Source: Thalassovita aquimarina (GTDB taxonomy: Bacteria > Pseudomonadota > Alphaproteobacteria > Rhodobacterales > Rhodobacteraceae). Taken from it: a stretch of DNA of 64,000 nt. The stretch covers positions 18,256 through 82,255 of the forward strand of contig NZ_JADMKU010000019.1 in NCBI RefSeq assembly GCF_018219815.1, written 5' to 3'. Positions within the stretch are counted from its first letter, which is position 1. Each line of letters opens with the position of its first letter. The notes under the pieces were generated by a model that ran no database searches, was not told the DNA's origin, and was given only the letters and a program-made list of their open reading frames with translations. Below are positions 49,405-58,388 of this stretch, piece after piece. A program made the translations under genes and the position numbers.

Positions 49405-49767
49405 TCAGCCTTCCGCAACATCAAATTGGAAATCGGGGGCCAGATCCACCAGGTAGGCGTCCGCACCGCTGTTCAGGTAGGCCTCGGCGGTCATCGACAC
49501 GGCCGAGGGCGGGTTCACACCGATCCACAGCCCGGCCACGCTGGCCGTTGCCAAGCCCGCCACCGCAGGCCAACCGCCAATCGCCGCAACGAACTGCCGC
49601 AACCGGCCCGGCCCGGCGCGGCGCGGCGCTTTTCGCCCGGCAAGCCGCCGTTGTTCGGCCAGCGCATCATCCAGCACCCGCTGCATGAAATCCGGTGACG
49701 GGTCCGGAACCTGCCGCCGCGCCGCATCGAAAAAGATATCCAGATTGTCCACATCCCGCTCAGTCAT
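49405..49767 (-). CDS. Short membrane protein next to ECF sigma, possible anti-sigma factor
   Basis: 120 aa. The first ~50 residues are cytoplasmic (DVDNLDIFFDAARRQVPDPSPDFMQRVLDDALAEQRRLAG), then one membrane helix (VAGLATASVAGLWIGVN) and a short periplasmic tail. It overlaps the sigma gene by eight bases, the usual arrangement for an anti-sigma factor. I see no zinc-type anti-sigma motif, so the anti-sigma role is an inference from size, topology and position. Confidence 0.7.
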   Translation of the reverse strand: MTERDVDNLDIFFDAARRQVPDPSPDFMQRVLDDALAEQRRLAGRKAPRRAGPGRLRQFVAAIGGWPAVAGLATASVAGLWIGVNPPSAVSMTAEAYLNSGADAYLVDLAPDFQFDVAEG

Positions 49768-50344
49768 CGGAATACCCCAATTCTTCGCGCCGTCCCTTCA
49801 GATGGGCGGACAGCGCCCGCTTCCCCCGTGCGGTCAGACTTTCGACCGCTTCGGTACTGATTTCCATCGCCGCTGCAATCTCTGGATTGCCCAGACCTTC
49901 GATATGGCGCAGCACCACCGCCTGTCTTTGCCGCTCCGGCAGTTCGTCAAGCGCGCTGTACAATGCCTTTATACGCGCCGCATCCTGGACTCCGTCGACA
50001 ACGCTGGCACTGTCATCCGCCGGTTCGGCGATCGCATCGATCCCGACGCTGCGCTGCCGGCGCAGCCGGTCGGTGCACAGGTTTGCGACGACACGATAAA
50101 GCCAAGTGGTAACCTTGGCTTCGCCCTGACGCCAGTCCGGCGCGATCTTCCACAGCCGCATCATCGCTTCCTGCGCGACATCCTCGGCCTCGGCCCTGTT
50201 GTTCAGCATCCGCATCGCCTGCGCGAAGGCGCGCGGCGTCAGCCGCAGGTTCAGCGACCGGGCTGCATCCGCATCCCCGTTGGCGAAAAGAACGAGCAAG
50301 GCTTCGTCGGAAACATCGCTCAATGCGTCGAGGGCCATGTTCAT
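49760..50344 (-). CDS. ECF-type RNA polymerase sigma factor
   Basis: 194 aa with sigma region 2 (RAEAEDVAQEAMMRLWKIAPDWRQGEAKVTTWLYRVVANLCTDRLRR) and region 4 (LDELPERQRQAVVLRHIEGLGNPEIAAAMEISTEAVESLTARGKRAL). It directs RNA polymerase to extracytoplasmic stress promoters. The operon context (membrane protein, CpxP-like sensor, EF-hand protein upstream) points to an envelope or metal stress response. Confidence 0.93.
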   Translation of the reverse strand: MNMALDALSDVSDEALLVLFANGDADAARSLNLRLTPRAFAQAMRMLNNRAEAEDVAQEAMMRLWKIAPDWRQGEAKVTTWLYRVVANLCTDRLRRQRSVGIDAIAEPADDSASVVDGVQDAARIKALYSALDELPERQRQAVVLRHIEGLGNPEIAAAMEISTEAVESLTARGKRALSAHLKGRREELGYSDD

Positions 50345-50455
50345 CGTCCCGATGGCGTATCTCTTTCCCCTGTTTCGGGCAATCCATATTGCCCGATGTG
50401 CAGGACCGGCGCACCGGTCCTGCGCGAAACCAGATCACTCGCTACGAAATCCGGC

Positions 50456-51037
50456 TCACTCGACCGGCTGGCGGTAGCCTTGCCCGTCGCCTTGGCCGTG
50501 GCGCTTGCCGCCGTGTCCGTCGCAATCGCCGCCGCGCTGGTGGTGTTCACCCCAGTGTTCGCCGCGCCTCTCGCCGGGGCCACCGCGTTGATGGCGCCGT
50601 TCCAGCTTGGCGAATTCCTGTCCGCTGACCGCGCCATCCTTGTCGGCATCGAGGCGGGTGAGCATGTCCAAGCCGGGGCGCCCGGCCTGCATTTCCTCGG
50701 CGCTGAGCAGCCCGTCGCCGTCCGTATCGCGCCGTTCGATCATCCGGCTCACGCGCCGCTGCATCCGTTCGGCCCGCTCCTTTTCAGCGCGTGCTGCCAT
50801 TTCCTCAGCGCTGAGGTTGCCGTCGCCATTGCTGTCGGCGGCGTCGAAACGGGATTTGAAATGGGCCTGGATTTCCTCTTTCGTCACCTGCCCGTCGCCA
50901 TTGGCGTCAAGTTCCGAAAAACTGATATGCGGCATGCGCGGGCCTTCGTCATGCCCCTTGCCGAAGGCCGATGCGGTGATGGCGGTTCCCGCCAGTGCAA
51001 TCGCGGTGAAACCGGTCATGATAATCGCACGTTTCAT
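50456..51037 (-). CDS. Secreted EF-hand calcium-binding protein
   Basis: 193 aa. A signal peptide (MKRAIIMTGFTAIALAGTAITASA) precedes four EF-hand loops: DANGDGQVTKEE, DSNGDGNLSAEE, DTDGDGLLSAEE and DADKDGAVSGQE. The C-terminal ~40 residues are rich in His, Gly and Arg (RRGEHWGEHHQRGGDCDGHGG), suggesting extra metal binding. The ATG at 51037 has GGAGAG upstream; a second ATG at 51052 is possible. It precedes the ECF sigma gene by 112 bases and may belong to the same regulon. Confidence 0.88.
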   Translation of the reverse strand: MKRAIIMTGFTAIALAGTAITASAFGKGHDEGPRMPHISFSELDANGDGQVTKEEIQAHFKSRFDAADSNGDGNLSAEEMAARAEKERAERMQRRVSRMIERRDTDGDGLLSAEEMQAGRPGLDMLTRLDADKDGAVSGQEFAKLERRHQRGGPGERRGEHWGEHHQRGGDCDGHGGKRHGQGDGQGYRQPVE

Positions 51038-51289
51038 TCGCTTACTCTCCATAATCTTCCACTCTGAAACCAGGGCTGTGGCCCGTTTCTGCAGGTTTCA
51101 ACGCGGCGGCCGGCAAGTTCCGTCGTTTAATGTCGCAAAGGTCACGTGAGCGTGATCGCAGCGTGAATAAAAACATTCAAAATTCAAGATTTGCGACATC
51201 GGGACGCAATACCAATGCGCCCTCTTTTTATTCGCCTAGGATTGCTTCAGATTTATCGCTTACGGAAATGCGAAGAAGCCGAGGAAACA

Positions 51290-51679
51290 ATGGTGGATAC
51301 GACGATGCGTGCCGAGGAACGGGAAACCATGCCTGCAATTCTGCGCGGTTGGCGCCGCAAATGCCCGAATTGCGGCAGCGGCCCGATGCTCAAAGGCTAT
51401 CTGAAGGTGCGCGACGATTGCTCCGTGTGCCGCGAGGAACTGCATCATCAGCGCGCCGATGACGGACCGGCCTACCTGACCATCCTGATCGTCGGCCACC
51501 TGATGGCACCGCTGTTGCTGTTCGTCTTCGAAATGTGGCGGCCCGAACCGCTGGTCCTTATCACCATCTTCTCTATTGGCACGGTCGGTTTGTCGCTTTA
51601 CCTTCTCCCAAGGCTGAAGGGGGCAATGATCGGATACCAGTGGGCCCGGCAGATGAACGGGTTCGGGAAATCCGGCTGA
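51290..51679 (+). CDS. DUF983 membrane protein
   Basis: 129 aa. A zinc-ribbon-like head (RRKCPNCGSGPMLKGYLKVRDDCSVCREEL) is followed by two membrane helices (LTILIVGHLMAPLLLFVFEMW and LVLITIFSIGTVGLSLYLLPRL). This is DUF983, often near cytochrome oxidase or other redox genes; function unknown. The ATG at 51290 has GAGGAAACA upstream; the frame opens earlier without a start signal. It is followed by the Nudix gene after 23 bases. Confidence 0.88.
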   Translation: MVDTTMRAEERETMPAILRGWRRKCPNCGSGPMLKGYLKVRDDCSVCREELHHQRADDGPAYLTILIVGHLMAPLLLFVFEMWRPEPLVLITIFSIGTVGLSLYLLPRLKGAMIGYQWARQMNGFGKSG

Positions 51680-51702
51680 TCCCCCGCCACCCGGGAGGAC
51701 AA

Positions 51703-52410
51703 ATGACAATCGACAAGACCGCCATTCGCGACGCCGCCACGGTGATCGTATTGCGCAACCGGCTGATCGACCCGCATGTCCTGATGGGACAACGCGGGTC
51801 GAAAGCCGCGTTCATGCCCAACAAATTCGTGTTTCCCGGCGGCGCGGTCGATGCCGAAGACGCCGATATCCCGCTGGCCACGCAATTGCCCGCCGTTTGC
51901 CGCGACCGGCTGCTGGAAGACTGCGCACAGGATCTGGCACATCCGCTGGCGATCGCCGCGATCCGTGAACTTTGGGAAGAAACCGGCCTTGTGCTGGGCC
52001 AAAAGGGCGATTGGAACATCACTCCGCCCGCCGACTGGACCAGCTTTGCCGCCACCGGGCACCTGCCTTCGGCGCATCCGCTGCAATTCGTGTTCCGCGC
52101 CATCACCCCGCCGGGCCGCCCGCGCCGGTTCGACGCGCGGTTCTTCCTGATCGACGCCGACGAAATCGCCAGCGACCTGGACGATTTCAGCGCCGCCTGC
52201 GACGAGCTTTCTCATCTGCAATGGATTCCGCTGCCCAAGGTGCGTGAATTCGACCTGCCCTTCATCACCGAGGTCGTCCTGGCCGAGGTCGCGGCGCGCG
52301 CCCATGACATGACGCCGCCGGCAAACGTGCCGTTCTTCAAGAACAACGAGGAAGAGAACCTGTTCCTGCGCCTTAAAGGAAAAGGACCAATGACAGGACG
52401 CTCGCACTAA
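51703..52410 (+). CDS. Nudix hydrolase with expanded Nudix box
   Basis: 235 aa. The N-terminal strand region (AATVIVLRNRLIDPHVLMGQRGSKAAFMPNKFVFPGGAVD) leads to the catalytic helix AIRELWEETGLVL, but about 40 residues separate the GG from the REx2EE block where the canonical box has about 13. This expanded spacing is known from NUDT19-type CoA-diphosphohydrolases. It probably cleaves a nucleoside-diphosphate-linked or CoA substrate (inference). Its 3' end overlaps the convergent DMT gene by 38 bases. Confidence 0.88.
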   Translation: MTIDKTAIRDAATVIVLRNRLIDPHVLMGQRGSKAAFMPNKFVFPGGAVDAEDADIPLATQLPAVCRDRLLEDCAQDLAHPLAIAAIRELWEETGLVLGQKGDWNITPPADWTSFAATGHLPSAHPLQFVFRAITPPGRPRRFDARFFLIDADEIASDLDDFSAACDELSHLQWIPLPKVREFDLPFITEVVLAEVAARAHDMTPPANVPFFKNNEEENLFLRLKGKGPMTGRSH

Positions 52411-53272
52411 TCAGCGCGATCCCGGCGCCTTCGCGCCGGGTCAGCCGTTCGCGGAAGAAGAAGACCGAGGCGGCGATGGAAAAGATCACCTCGACCTGCC
52501 CCACGGCAAAGACGTAGGCCGCGTTCTGCAGGGTGAAGCCAACGAACCAGCACATGGTGCCACCGACGCTGGCCGCGCCGACCCAAGCCGACGTGCGCCA
52601 TGACGCGGCCACCTTGCGCACCTGCCCCGGTTCGCGCCAGGCGACCCAGGCGCTCATCACCACTGCCTGCGCCATGGTGGCGAAGGCCAGCGTGATCAGC
52701 GCCCGCATCAACGGCACGTCGCTGATCACCTCAAGCGTCGCGCCGCGATAAGTCACTGCAGAGACCGCGAAGAATGCCCCGGACAGCAGCCCCAGGCCCG
52801 CACTCCTGTTCAGGATCCGCCGGCTCCACCCGCCCTGCCCTTCGGGCCGGTCGGACAGCACCAGAACCCCGGTCAGACCCAGCAGAATGGCAAGGAAACC
52901 ATAGAGGGAAATCCGGTCGCCCAGCAGCACGAACCCCACCAGCGCGGTCTGCACCACCTCGGTCTTCTTGAAGGTGATCCCGACGGCGAAATTGCGATGC
53001 GCGAACAGGGCCACGACGCACCAGGTCGCCAGGATCTGGGTCATCGCCCCGACGAGTCCATAGATCAGGAACCTCGACCCGAGCGCTGGCAAGGCCTGCC
53101 CCGACCACAGCAGATACCCCGCAGTCGTCGCCACCGCAAAGGGGGCCGCGAACATGAACCGCGATAAAGTCGCCCCGCCCGAGGACAGCACCCCCATGCT
53201 GAGATATTTCTGCAGCATGAAGCGAAGGGTCTGAAACGCGGCGGCGGTTATGGAAACGAGGATCCAGGTCAT
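52373..53272 (-). CDS. DMT-family (EamA) transporter
   Basis: 299 aa, ten membrane segments in two EamA-like repeats (WILVSITAAAFQTLRFMLQKYLS at the start, then GVGAASVGGTMCWFVGFTLQNAAYVFAVGQVEV-like helices in the second half). It is probably an exporter of unknown substrate. The ATG at 53272 (MTWILVS) begins the first helix. Confidence 0.86.
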   Translation of the reverse strand: MTWILVSITAAAFQTLRFMLQKYLSMGVLSSGGATLSRFMFAAPFAVATTAGYLLWSGQALPALGSRFLIYGLVGAMTQILATWCVVALFAHRNFAVGITFKKTEVVQTALVGFVLLGDRISLYGFLAILLGLTGVLVLSDRPEGQGGWSRRILNRSAGLGLLSGAFFAVSAVTYRGATLEVISDVPLMRALITLAFATMAQAVVMSAWVAWREPGQVRKVAASWRTSAWVGAASVGGTMCWFVGFTLQNAAYVFAVGQVEVIFSIAASVFFFRERLTRREGAGIALISASVLSLVLFL

Positions 53273-53370
53273 GCCCGTCTCATGACCGAATTTCCTGGCG
53301 GGCACCAGCGCAATCGAAGGGCGCCCGGATCCGGCCGGGTGCCTTTCCGCGCCTCATAAGCGACGCATCC

Positions 53371-55830
53371 TCAGCACTTAATCCGCGTCATCCCCGCATC
53401 GAACAGCGGCTTGAGCGACGCGGTCGCCTTGAATCGCGTGCCTGCAATGTCAATTTCCCAATCCCCGCTATTGACGATCTCGGCCTTCAACGGCGCGTCG
53501 GTTTCGGCAAATCCGACCCCCACCGCACCGCCCAGCGTGTGGCCATAGGCACCGATTTGGATATGGCCGACCTCCTGACCGTTCAGGTAAATCAGCTCGT
53601 TGCCGTAAAGCAGCGGTTCTGGGTCCTGCAGCAGGAATTGCAGCATCCGGTTCTTCGGCACGCCCGCCGCCTTGATATCGGCCAGCGCGTCGCGGCCGAC
53701 GAAACCACCGGGCTTGTCCAGCTTGACGGCGAAGCCCAACCCCGCCTCGATCGGGTTGTCGGTATTGTCCACGTCGATGCCGAAATCGCGATAGGCTTTT
53801 TCCAGCCGCAGCGAGGACAGGGTCTGCATCCCCGCGTTGCGGATGCCGAATTCCCGTCCGGCCTCCATCAGCAGATCGTAAACCTGCACCGCATGCAGGG
53901 ACGGGACCTGCAATTCCCAGCCCAATTCGCCGACATAGGTGACGCGCAGGGCGAAGACGCTGAAGAAACCGACGTCGATGTTCCTGCCGGTCATGAAAGG
54001 GAAGCCCTCGTTCGACAGATCGGCGTCTGAAACCTTCTGCATCAGATCGCGCGCCTTGGGGCCGTGAATGTTGATCTGGGTGATGCCGGGGGTGACATCG
54101 GTGATGGTGACGAATTCGCCCTCGCCGATATGGCGGCGCATCCAGGTTTCGGTATGGCCGTGGGAATTTTCGCCCACCACCACCATGAACTTGTCCTGTT
54201 CCAACCGGGTCACGGTCAGGTCGGCCTCGAACCCGCCCGTTTCATTGACCCAGGCGGTATAGACCAGACGCCCCGGTTCCACGTCCACCTCGTTGCAGCT
54301 CACCCGGCTCAGCAGCGCGCAGGCATCGGGGCCCTGCACCAGGAATTTCGACATCGACGACATGTCCATGATGATCACGTCCTCGCGCGCCGCGCGATGT
54401 TCCTCGGCGTGCCAGTCGAACCAGTTCTGTCGGCCCCAGCTGTATTTTTCGATCTTCGCCTGCTCGGGCGTCGGCGCGAACCAGTCGGGCAGTTCCCAGC
54501 CGTGGCTTTCACTGAAATAGGCCCCGGCGGCCTTCAGCCGGTCGTAAAGCGCCGATTGCTTCAGCCCGCGCGCGGTCTTGAAGCTCTCGTTCGGGTAATG
54601 CGCGCCGAAGCTCTTCGCCAGCAGCTCCGGCGTGCGGGCGCGACGGAAGGCCGGGGTGTTGTGGGTCCCGTCAGCGAAACGTTCGACGTTGAAGGCGGTG
54701 TGATCGACCGGGCAATGCCCCTCGACGATCCAACGGGCCAGCGTCATGCCGATGCCCGGCCCGTTCAGGATGCCCAGCGAATTCAGCCCCGCCGCGACCC
54801 AGCAATTTGCCAGCTCCGGCGCGGGCCCGACCAGCGGCGCCAGATCGGGGGTGAAGCTTTCCGGCCCGCAGAAGAATTTGCGGATGCCCGCCTCGGCGGC
54901 CTGCGGCACCCGTTCGAAGGCCCGTTCCAGATGCGGCGCCATGCGGTCCCAATCCGGGTCAATCTCGCCGAAGGTAAAGTTTTCGGGGATATGGTCGATA
55001 TGCCAGGGCGCGGCGTCGGGTTCGAACAGCCCCACCAGCAGCCCGCCGACCTCTTCGCGGAAATAGGCCCAGCTGTGCGGATCCTCGACCAGCGGCAGGT
55101 CGCGACTGATGCCCTCCATCGGTTCGGTGATCAGATAGTAGTGTTCGGCGGCCTGCAGCGGCAGGTTCAGCCCCGCCTTGGCGCCGATCTGGCACGACCA
55201 CATGCCGGCGGCGATGACCACGTTGTCGGCCTTTATGTCGCCCTTTTCGGTGCGCACGCCCACCGCCTTGCCATCGCGGGTGATGATATCGACCACGCTG
55301 GTGTCTTCGATGATTTTCGCGCCGCGCGACCGCGCGCCACGGGCCAGCGCCATGGTGGTATCGACCGGGTTGGTGCGGCCTTCCTTCGGATACCAGAAGG
55401 CAGTGATGGTGTTGGAGAAGTCGCCGATGGGGAACCGTTCGGCGGCCTCGGCCGGGGTGATTTCATGCACCTCGATACCGAAGCGGCGCATGAAGGCGGC
55501 GCCGCGACGCATTTCCTCGACCCGTTCGGGCGTGTCGGCGGGCTGGATGTAGCCCACTTCGCGCCAGCCGGTGGCCTGGCCGGTCTCGGCCTCCAGCCCC
55601 GCAATCAGGTTGCGGCCATAGGTGTAGAGTTCGCATTCCCATTCGCTGCCCAGAACCGCCGGCACGATTTCACCGGCGGCGTGCCACGTGGTCCCCGAGG
55701 TAAGTTTGTCGCGTTCCAGGACAACAACATCCTTCATCCCCAGCTTGGTCAGGTGATAGGCGATATTGCAGCCGATCGATCCGCCGCCGATAATGACGGC
55801 CTGGGCGTGGCTTGGCAGCTGAGTGCTCAT
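53371..55830 (-). CDS. FAD-dependent dimethylglycine/sarcosine dehydrogenase-like protein
   Basis: 819 aa, two-domain oxidative N-demethylase. Residues ~8-400 are a DAO-type FAD domain (AVIIGGGSIGCNIAYHLTK, covalent-FAD-type His in TTWHAAGEI). Residues ~430-810 are a GcvT/aminomethyl-transferase domain (SSMSKFLVQGPDACALLSRV, GELGWELQVPSLHAVQVYDLL, EAGLGFAVKLDKPGGFVGRDAL), which would pass the released one-carbon unit to tetrahydrofolate. It fits dimethylglycine or sarcosine degradation, but substrate is not proven. The ATG at 55830 (MSTQLPSHAQ) is chosen. A BetI-like TetR gene is divergent. Confidence 0.9.
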   Translation of the reverse strand: MSTQLPSHAQAVIIGGGSIGCNIAYHLTKLGMKDVVVLERDKLTSGTTWHAAGEIVPAVLGSEWECELYTYGRNLIAGLEAETGQATGWREVGYIQPADTPERVEEMRRGAAFMRRFGIEVHEITPAEAAERFPIGDFSNTITAFWYPKEGRTNPVDTTMALARGARSRGAKIIEDTSVVDIITRDGKAVGVRTEKGDIKADNVVIAAGMWSCQIGAKAGLNLPLQAAEHYYLITEPMEGISRDLPLVEDPHSWAYFREEVGGLLVGLFEPDAAPWHIDHIPENFTFGEIDPDWDRMAPHLERAFERVPQAAEAGIRKFFCGPESFTPDLAPLVGPAPELANCWVAAGLNSLGILNGPGIGMTLARWIVEGHCPVDHTAFNVERFADGTHNTPAFRRARTPELLAKSFGAHYPNESFKTARGLKQSALYDRLKAAGAYFSESHGWELPDWFAPTPEQAKIEKYSWGRQNWFDWHAEEHRAAREDVIIMDMSSMSKFLVQGPDACALLSRVSCNEVDVEPGRLVYTAWVNETGGFEADLTVTRLEQDKFMVVVGENSHGHTETWMRRHIGEGEFVTITDVTPGITQINIHGPKARDLMQKVSDADLSNEGFPFMTGRNIDVGFFSVFALRVTYVGELGWELQVPSLHAVQVYDLLMEAGREFGIRNAGMQTLSSLRLEKAYRDFGIDVDNTDNPIEAGLGFAVKLDKPGGFVGRDALADIKAAGVPKNRMLQFLLQDPEPLLYGNELIYLNGQEVGHIQIGAYGHTLGGAVGVGFAETDAPLKAEIVNSGDWEIDIAGTRFKATASLKPLFDAGMTRIKC

Positions 55831-55906
55831 GGTCAAACTCCTGAGTGGGATTCGGATTTTGATCAAAAGTCTATGATTGACCCGGGGGCAAAATCAAGCA
55901 ATTGAC

Positions 55907-55920
55907 TGAATAAGCATTCA
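55907..55920. promoter_or_regulatory. Candidate TetR operator between the dehydrogenase and tetR genes
   Basis: Perfect palindrome TGAAT-AAGC-ATTCA, extended to ATTGA at the left and CAAT at the right. It lies in the 104-base divergent spacer, 14 bases before the tetR start. TetR-family repressors typically bind such short inverted repeats next to their own gene. Confidence 0.5.
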
Positions 55921-55934
55921 ATGGAATTGAAAAC

Positions 55935-56579
55935 ATGGGCGCAACGGCGAAAAAAACCGACACTCAGAAGAAACCGCGCACCGCACCGCCCGAAGTGCGG
56001 CGGGCGCAACTGATCGACGCCACGATCACCTGTATCAGCAAATGCGGCATTTCCGGCACCACCCTGACCGGCGTCACCAAAGAGGCCGGGTTGTCGCTGG
56101 GGCTGGTCAATTTCCATTTCAAGAGCAAGGACGCCCTGCTGACCGAAACGCTGAACACGCTGGCCGCCGAACATCGCGACCTGTGGATGAAGGCGGTGCA
56201 GCGCGAAGACCTGAGCGCGGCGGACAAACTGACCGCGATCATCGAGGCCCAGTTCCACCCAAGCATCTGCAGCCGCAAGAAACTGGCCGTGTGGTTTGCC
56301 TTTTTCGGCGAGGCCGGGCACCGCAAATCGTATCGCGAAAATTCATCCCAGTTCGACATCGAACGGCAGGAAATCTGCGCCGGCCTGTGCCGCCAGATCA
56401 TCGCGGAGGGCGATTATGCCAGCCCCGATGCCGACGGGATTTCAATGACGCTCGAAGCCATGTTCGACGGGTTCTGGCTGAACATGCTGATGTACCCGTC
56501 GAAATTCACCGGCAAGGCCGCCGTCAAACAGGTTCGGATCTATCTGGCGACGCTCTTTCCCTGCCATTTCAACGCGTAA
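55935..56579 (+). CDS. TetR family repressor (BetI-like)
   Basis: 214 aa. The N-terminal HTH is RRAQLIDATITCISKCGISGTTLTGVTKEAGLSLGLVNFHFKSKDALL; the C-terminal part (WFAFFGEAGHRKSYRENSSQFD, MTLEAMFDGFWLNMLM) resembles the BetI choline-responsive repressor. It probably represses itself and the divergent dehydrogenase, releasing in the presence of a methylated glycine or choline-derived ligand (inference). Confidence 0.85.
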   Translation: MGATAKKTDTQKKPRTAPPEVRRAQLIDATITCISKCGISGTTLTGVTKEAGLSLGLVNFHFKSKDALLTETLNTLAAEHRDLWMKAVQREDLSAADKLTAIIEAQFHPSICSRKKLAVWFAFFGEAGHRKSYRENSSQFDIERQEICAGLCRQIIAEGDYASPDADGISMTLEAMFDGFWLNMLMYPSKFTGKAAVKQVRIYLATLFPCHFNA

Positions 56580-56589
56580 GGCCGGGACA

Positions 56590-56609
56590 GCGGGGGCGCC
56601 AGCCCCCGC
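56590..56609. terminator. Hairpin between convergent tetR and aldo/keto reductase genes
   Basis: Perfect inverted repeat GCGGGGGC / GCCCCCGC with loop GCCA in the 38-base spacer between the two stop codons. No T run, so only a candidate bidirectional terminator. Confidence 0.4.
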
Positions 56610-56617
56610 CCGCCCGA

Positions 56618-57664
56618 TCAATAGGGCATCGGGTGACGCTTGTGCACCGTGTCCAGTTCTTCCATCAGCGCGTCGCTCAGCACCACATCGTCACCGTCGA
56701 GGACATGTTCCAGCTGCGCCAGCGTGGTGGCCCCGAAGATGACCGAGGTCATGAACGGCCGCTGCCGCGCCCAGGCGATCGCCATATGCACCGGGTCGAT
56801 CCCGTGTTCGGCCGCCAGCTTCAGATAGGCATCGACCGCGCCGAACACCCGTTCGGTCTTGCGCCCGCCCAGTTCCGGCACCAGCGACATCCGCGATCCG
56901 GCAGGTACCGCGCCGTTCTGGTACTTGCCGGTAAGAAGCCCGGCGGCCAGCGGCGAAAAGGCGATCAGCCCGACATCTTCGTTGGCGCTGACTTCGGCCA
57001 GATCGGTGTCGTAGAGACGGCAGAGCAGCGAATATTCGTTCTGGATCGTCACCGGGCGCGGCCCGCCGGTGCGGTCCGCGGTCTGGCACCACATCGTGGT
57101 GCCCCAGGCGCTTTCGTTGGACAGACCGAAATGGCGGATATTGCCCTTGTCGACCTGCTTCTGCAGCGCCTCCAATGCATCTTCCATATGGGAGATGGTG
57201 TCGGCCCGGTTCTGCGAGGACGGATCGTAACGCCAGTTCTTGCGGAACATGTAAGACCCGCGATTGGGCCAATGGAACTGATAGATGTCGATACAATCGG
57301 TTTTCAGCCGCCTGAGCGATCCCTCGATCGCTTCGGGGATGGTCTGCGACGTGATCGGCGCACCGTCGCGGGCGTGCTTCATGCCCTCGCCCGAATGCTT
57401 GGTGGCCAGGATGAAATCACCACGGCGCCCCGGATTGGCCGCGATCCATTCACCGACATATTCCTCGGTCCGGCCCACGGTTTCCTTCGACACCGGGTTG
57501 ACCGGGTACATTTCAGCGGTGTCGATGAAATCGATCCCGCGCTCCAGCGCCAGGTCGATCTGGGCATGGGCGTCGGTCATGTCGGTCTGGGTGCCGAAGG
57601 TCATCGTGCCCAGGCACAGGTCGGTGACCGTCAGCCCGGTGCGGCCCAGCGGTTTCTTCTGCAT
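56618..57664 (-). CDS. Aldo/keto reductase (Tas/YajO-like)
   Basis: 348 aa TIM-barrel NADPH oxidoreductase. Catalytic residues are in FIDTAEMYPV (Asp, Tyr), ILATKHSG (Lys) and YQFHWPNRGS (His); SVIFGATTLAQLEHVL is the C-terminal NADPH-binding stretch. It begins MQKKPLGRTGLTVTDLCLGTMTFGTQTDM. It likely reduces an aldehyde or ketone; natural substrate unknown. Confidence 0.9.
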   Translation of the reverse strand: MQKKPLGRTGLTVTDLCLGTMTFGTQTDMTDAHAQIDLALERGIDFIDTAEMYPVNPVSKETVGRTEEYVGEWIAANPGRRGDFILATKHSGEGMKHARDGAPITSQTIPEAIEGSLRRLKTDCIDIYQFHWPNRGSYMFRKNWRYDPSSQNRADTISHMEDALEALQKQVDKGNIRHFGLSNESAWGTTMWCQTADRTGGPRPVTIQNEYSLLCRLYDTDLAEVSANEDVGLIAFSPLAAGLLTGKYQNGAVPAGSRMSLVPELGGRKTERVFGAVDAYLKLAAEHGIDPVHMAIAWARQRPFMTSVIFGATTLAQLEHVLDGDDVVLSDALMEELDTVHKRHPMPY

Positions 57665-57757
57665 TTCACTGCTCCCTCATGTCGCGCATTCGGGGGCAAG
57701 ATACCCCGCCCGGCGGAAAAGGCCAGACGGGGCAAAGCGCGATTTGTCACGCAAGCA

Positions 57758-58186
57758 TCACGGGCGAACGTAGCTGTATCCGCTTTCCTGCAACTCGATC
57801 AGGCGCACGACACCCGACGGCACGACGGACGCTTCGCTCATCAGCGGCACATCCTTACCGAGTTTCTTGCTCATCTTCTGCAGGGTATTGCCGCAGGCGG
57901 AGAAGCTCAGGTGTTCGTTTTCAAGCGACATGGTTTTCACCCGATCGGCGACCGGGCTTTTACCGTCGATGAACATGACAAGACCGGGACCATAGGCGAC
58001 GAGCTCGATCTCGACCTCTTCGCCCTTGGCATCGTAATAGGCCTTCACGTTCTGCACGTTGTTGAGCGCCATGTTCAGGACCTTGGGGTCGCCGTTGTTG
58101 ACATGCACCGCGATCTTGTGGGCCGCATCGGCCAGCACCGCAACCGGCGCAAACGCCATCGCGGCGGCCAGAACCAGATGTCTCAT
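57758..58186 (-). CDS. Exported DsrE-like protein
   Basis: 142 aa. A signal peptide (MRHLVLAAAMAFAPVAVLADA) precedes an alpha/beta domain of DsrE/DsrF type (KIAVHVNNGDPKVLNMALNNVQNVKAYYDAKGEEVEIELVAYGPGLVMF, SLENEHLSFSACGNTLQKMSKK). Cys in FSACGNT is at the position typical of the family. The ATG at 58186 follows GGGAGGAAATGCGT. Such periplasmic DsrE proteins are linked to sulfur or respiratory functions, role unclear. Confidence 0.85.
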   Translation of the reverse strand: MRHLVLAAAMAFAPVAVLADAAHKIAVHVNNGDPKVLNMALNNVQNVKAYYDAKGEEVEIELVAYGPGLVMFIDGKSPVADRVKTMSLENEHLSFSACGNTLQKMSKKLGKDVPLMSEASVVPSGVVRLIELQESGYSYVRP

Positions 58187-58388
58187 ACGCATTTCCTCCC
58201 TTATTTTTTGCATAAGCAGGGAAATGTTACCCCAAAGCGTGCAAATATCATAATTTAATCATATGGCTGTTCCCCGGCCTTGGAATGACCGCTGCGGCAG
58301 GGGATGACATGAAATGCCCACCGGGGCGCTGGAACACGGGTTCGCCATGCGTTAAAGGGGGCTGGAAACGCAGCAAGGGCATGGGTAA

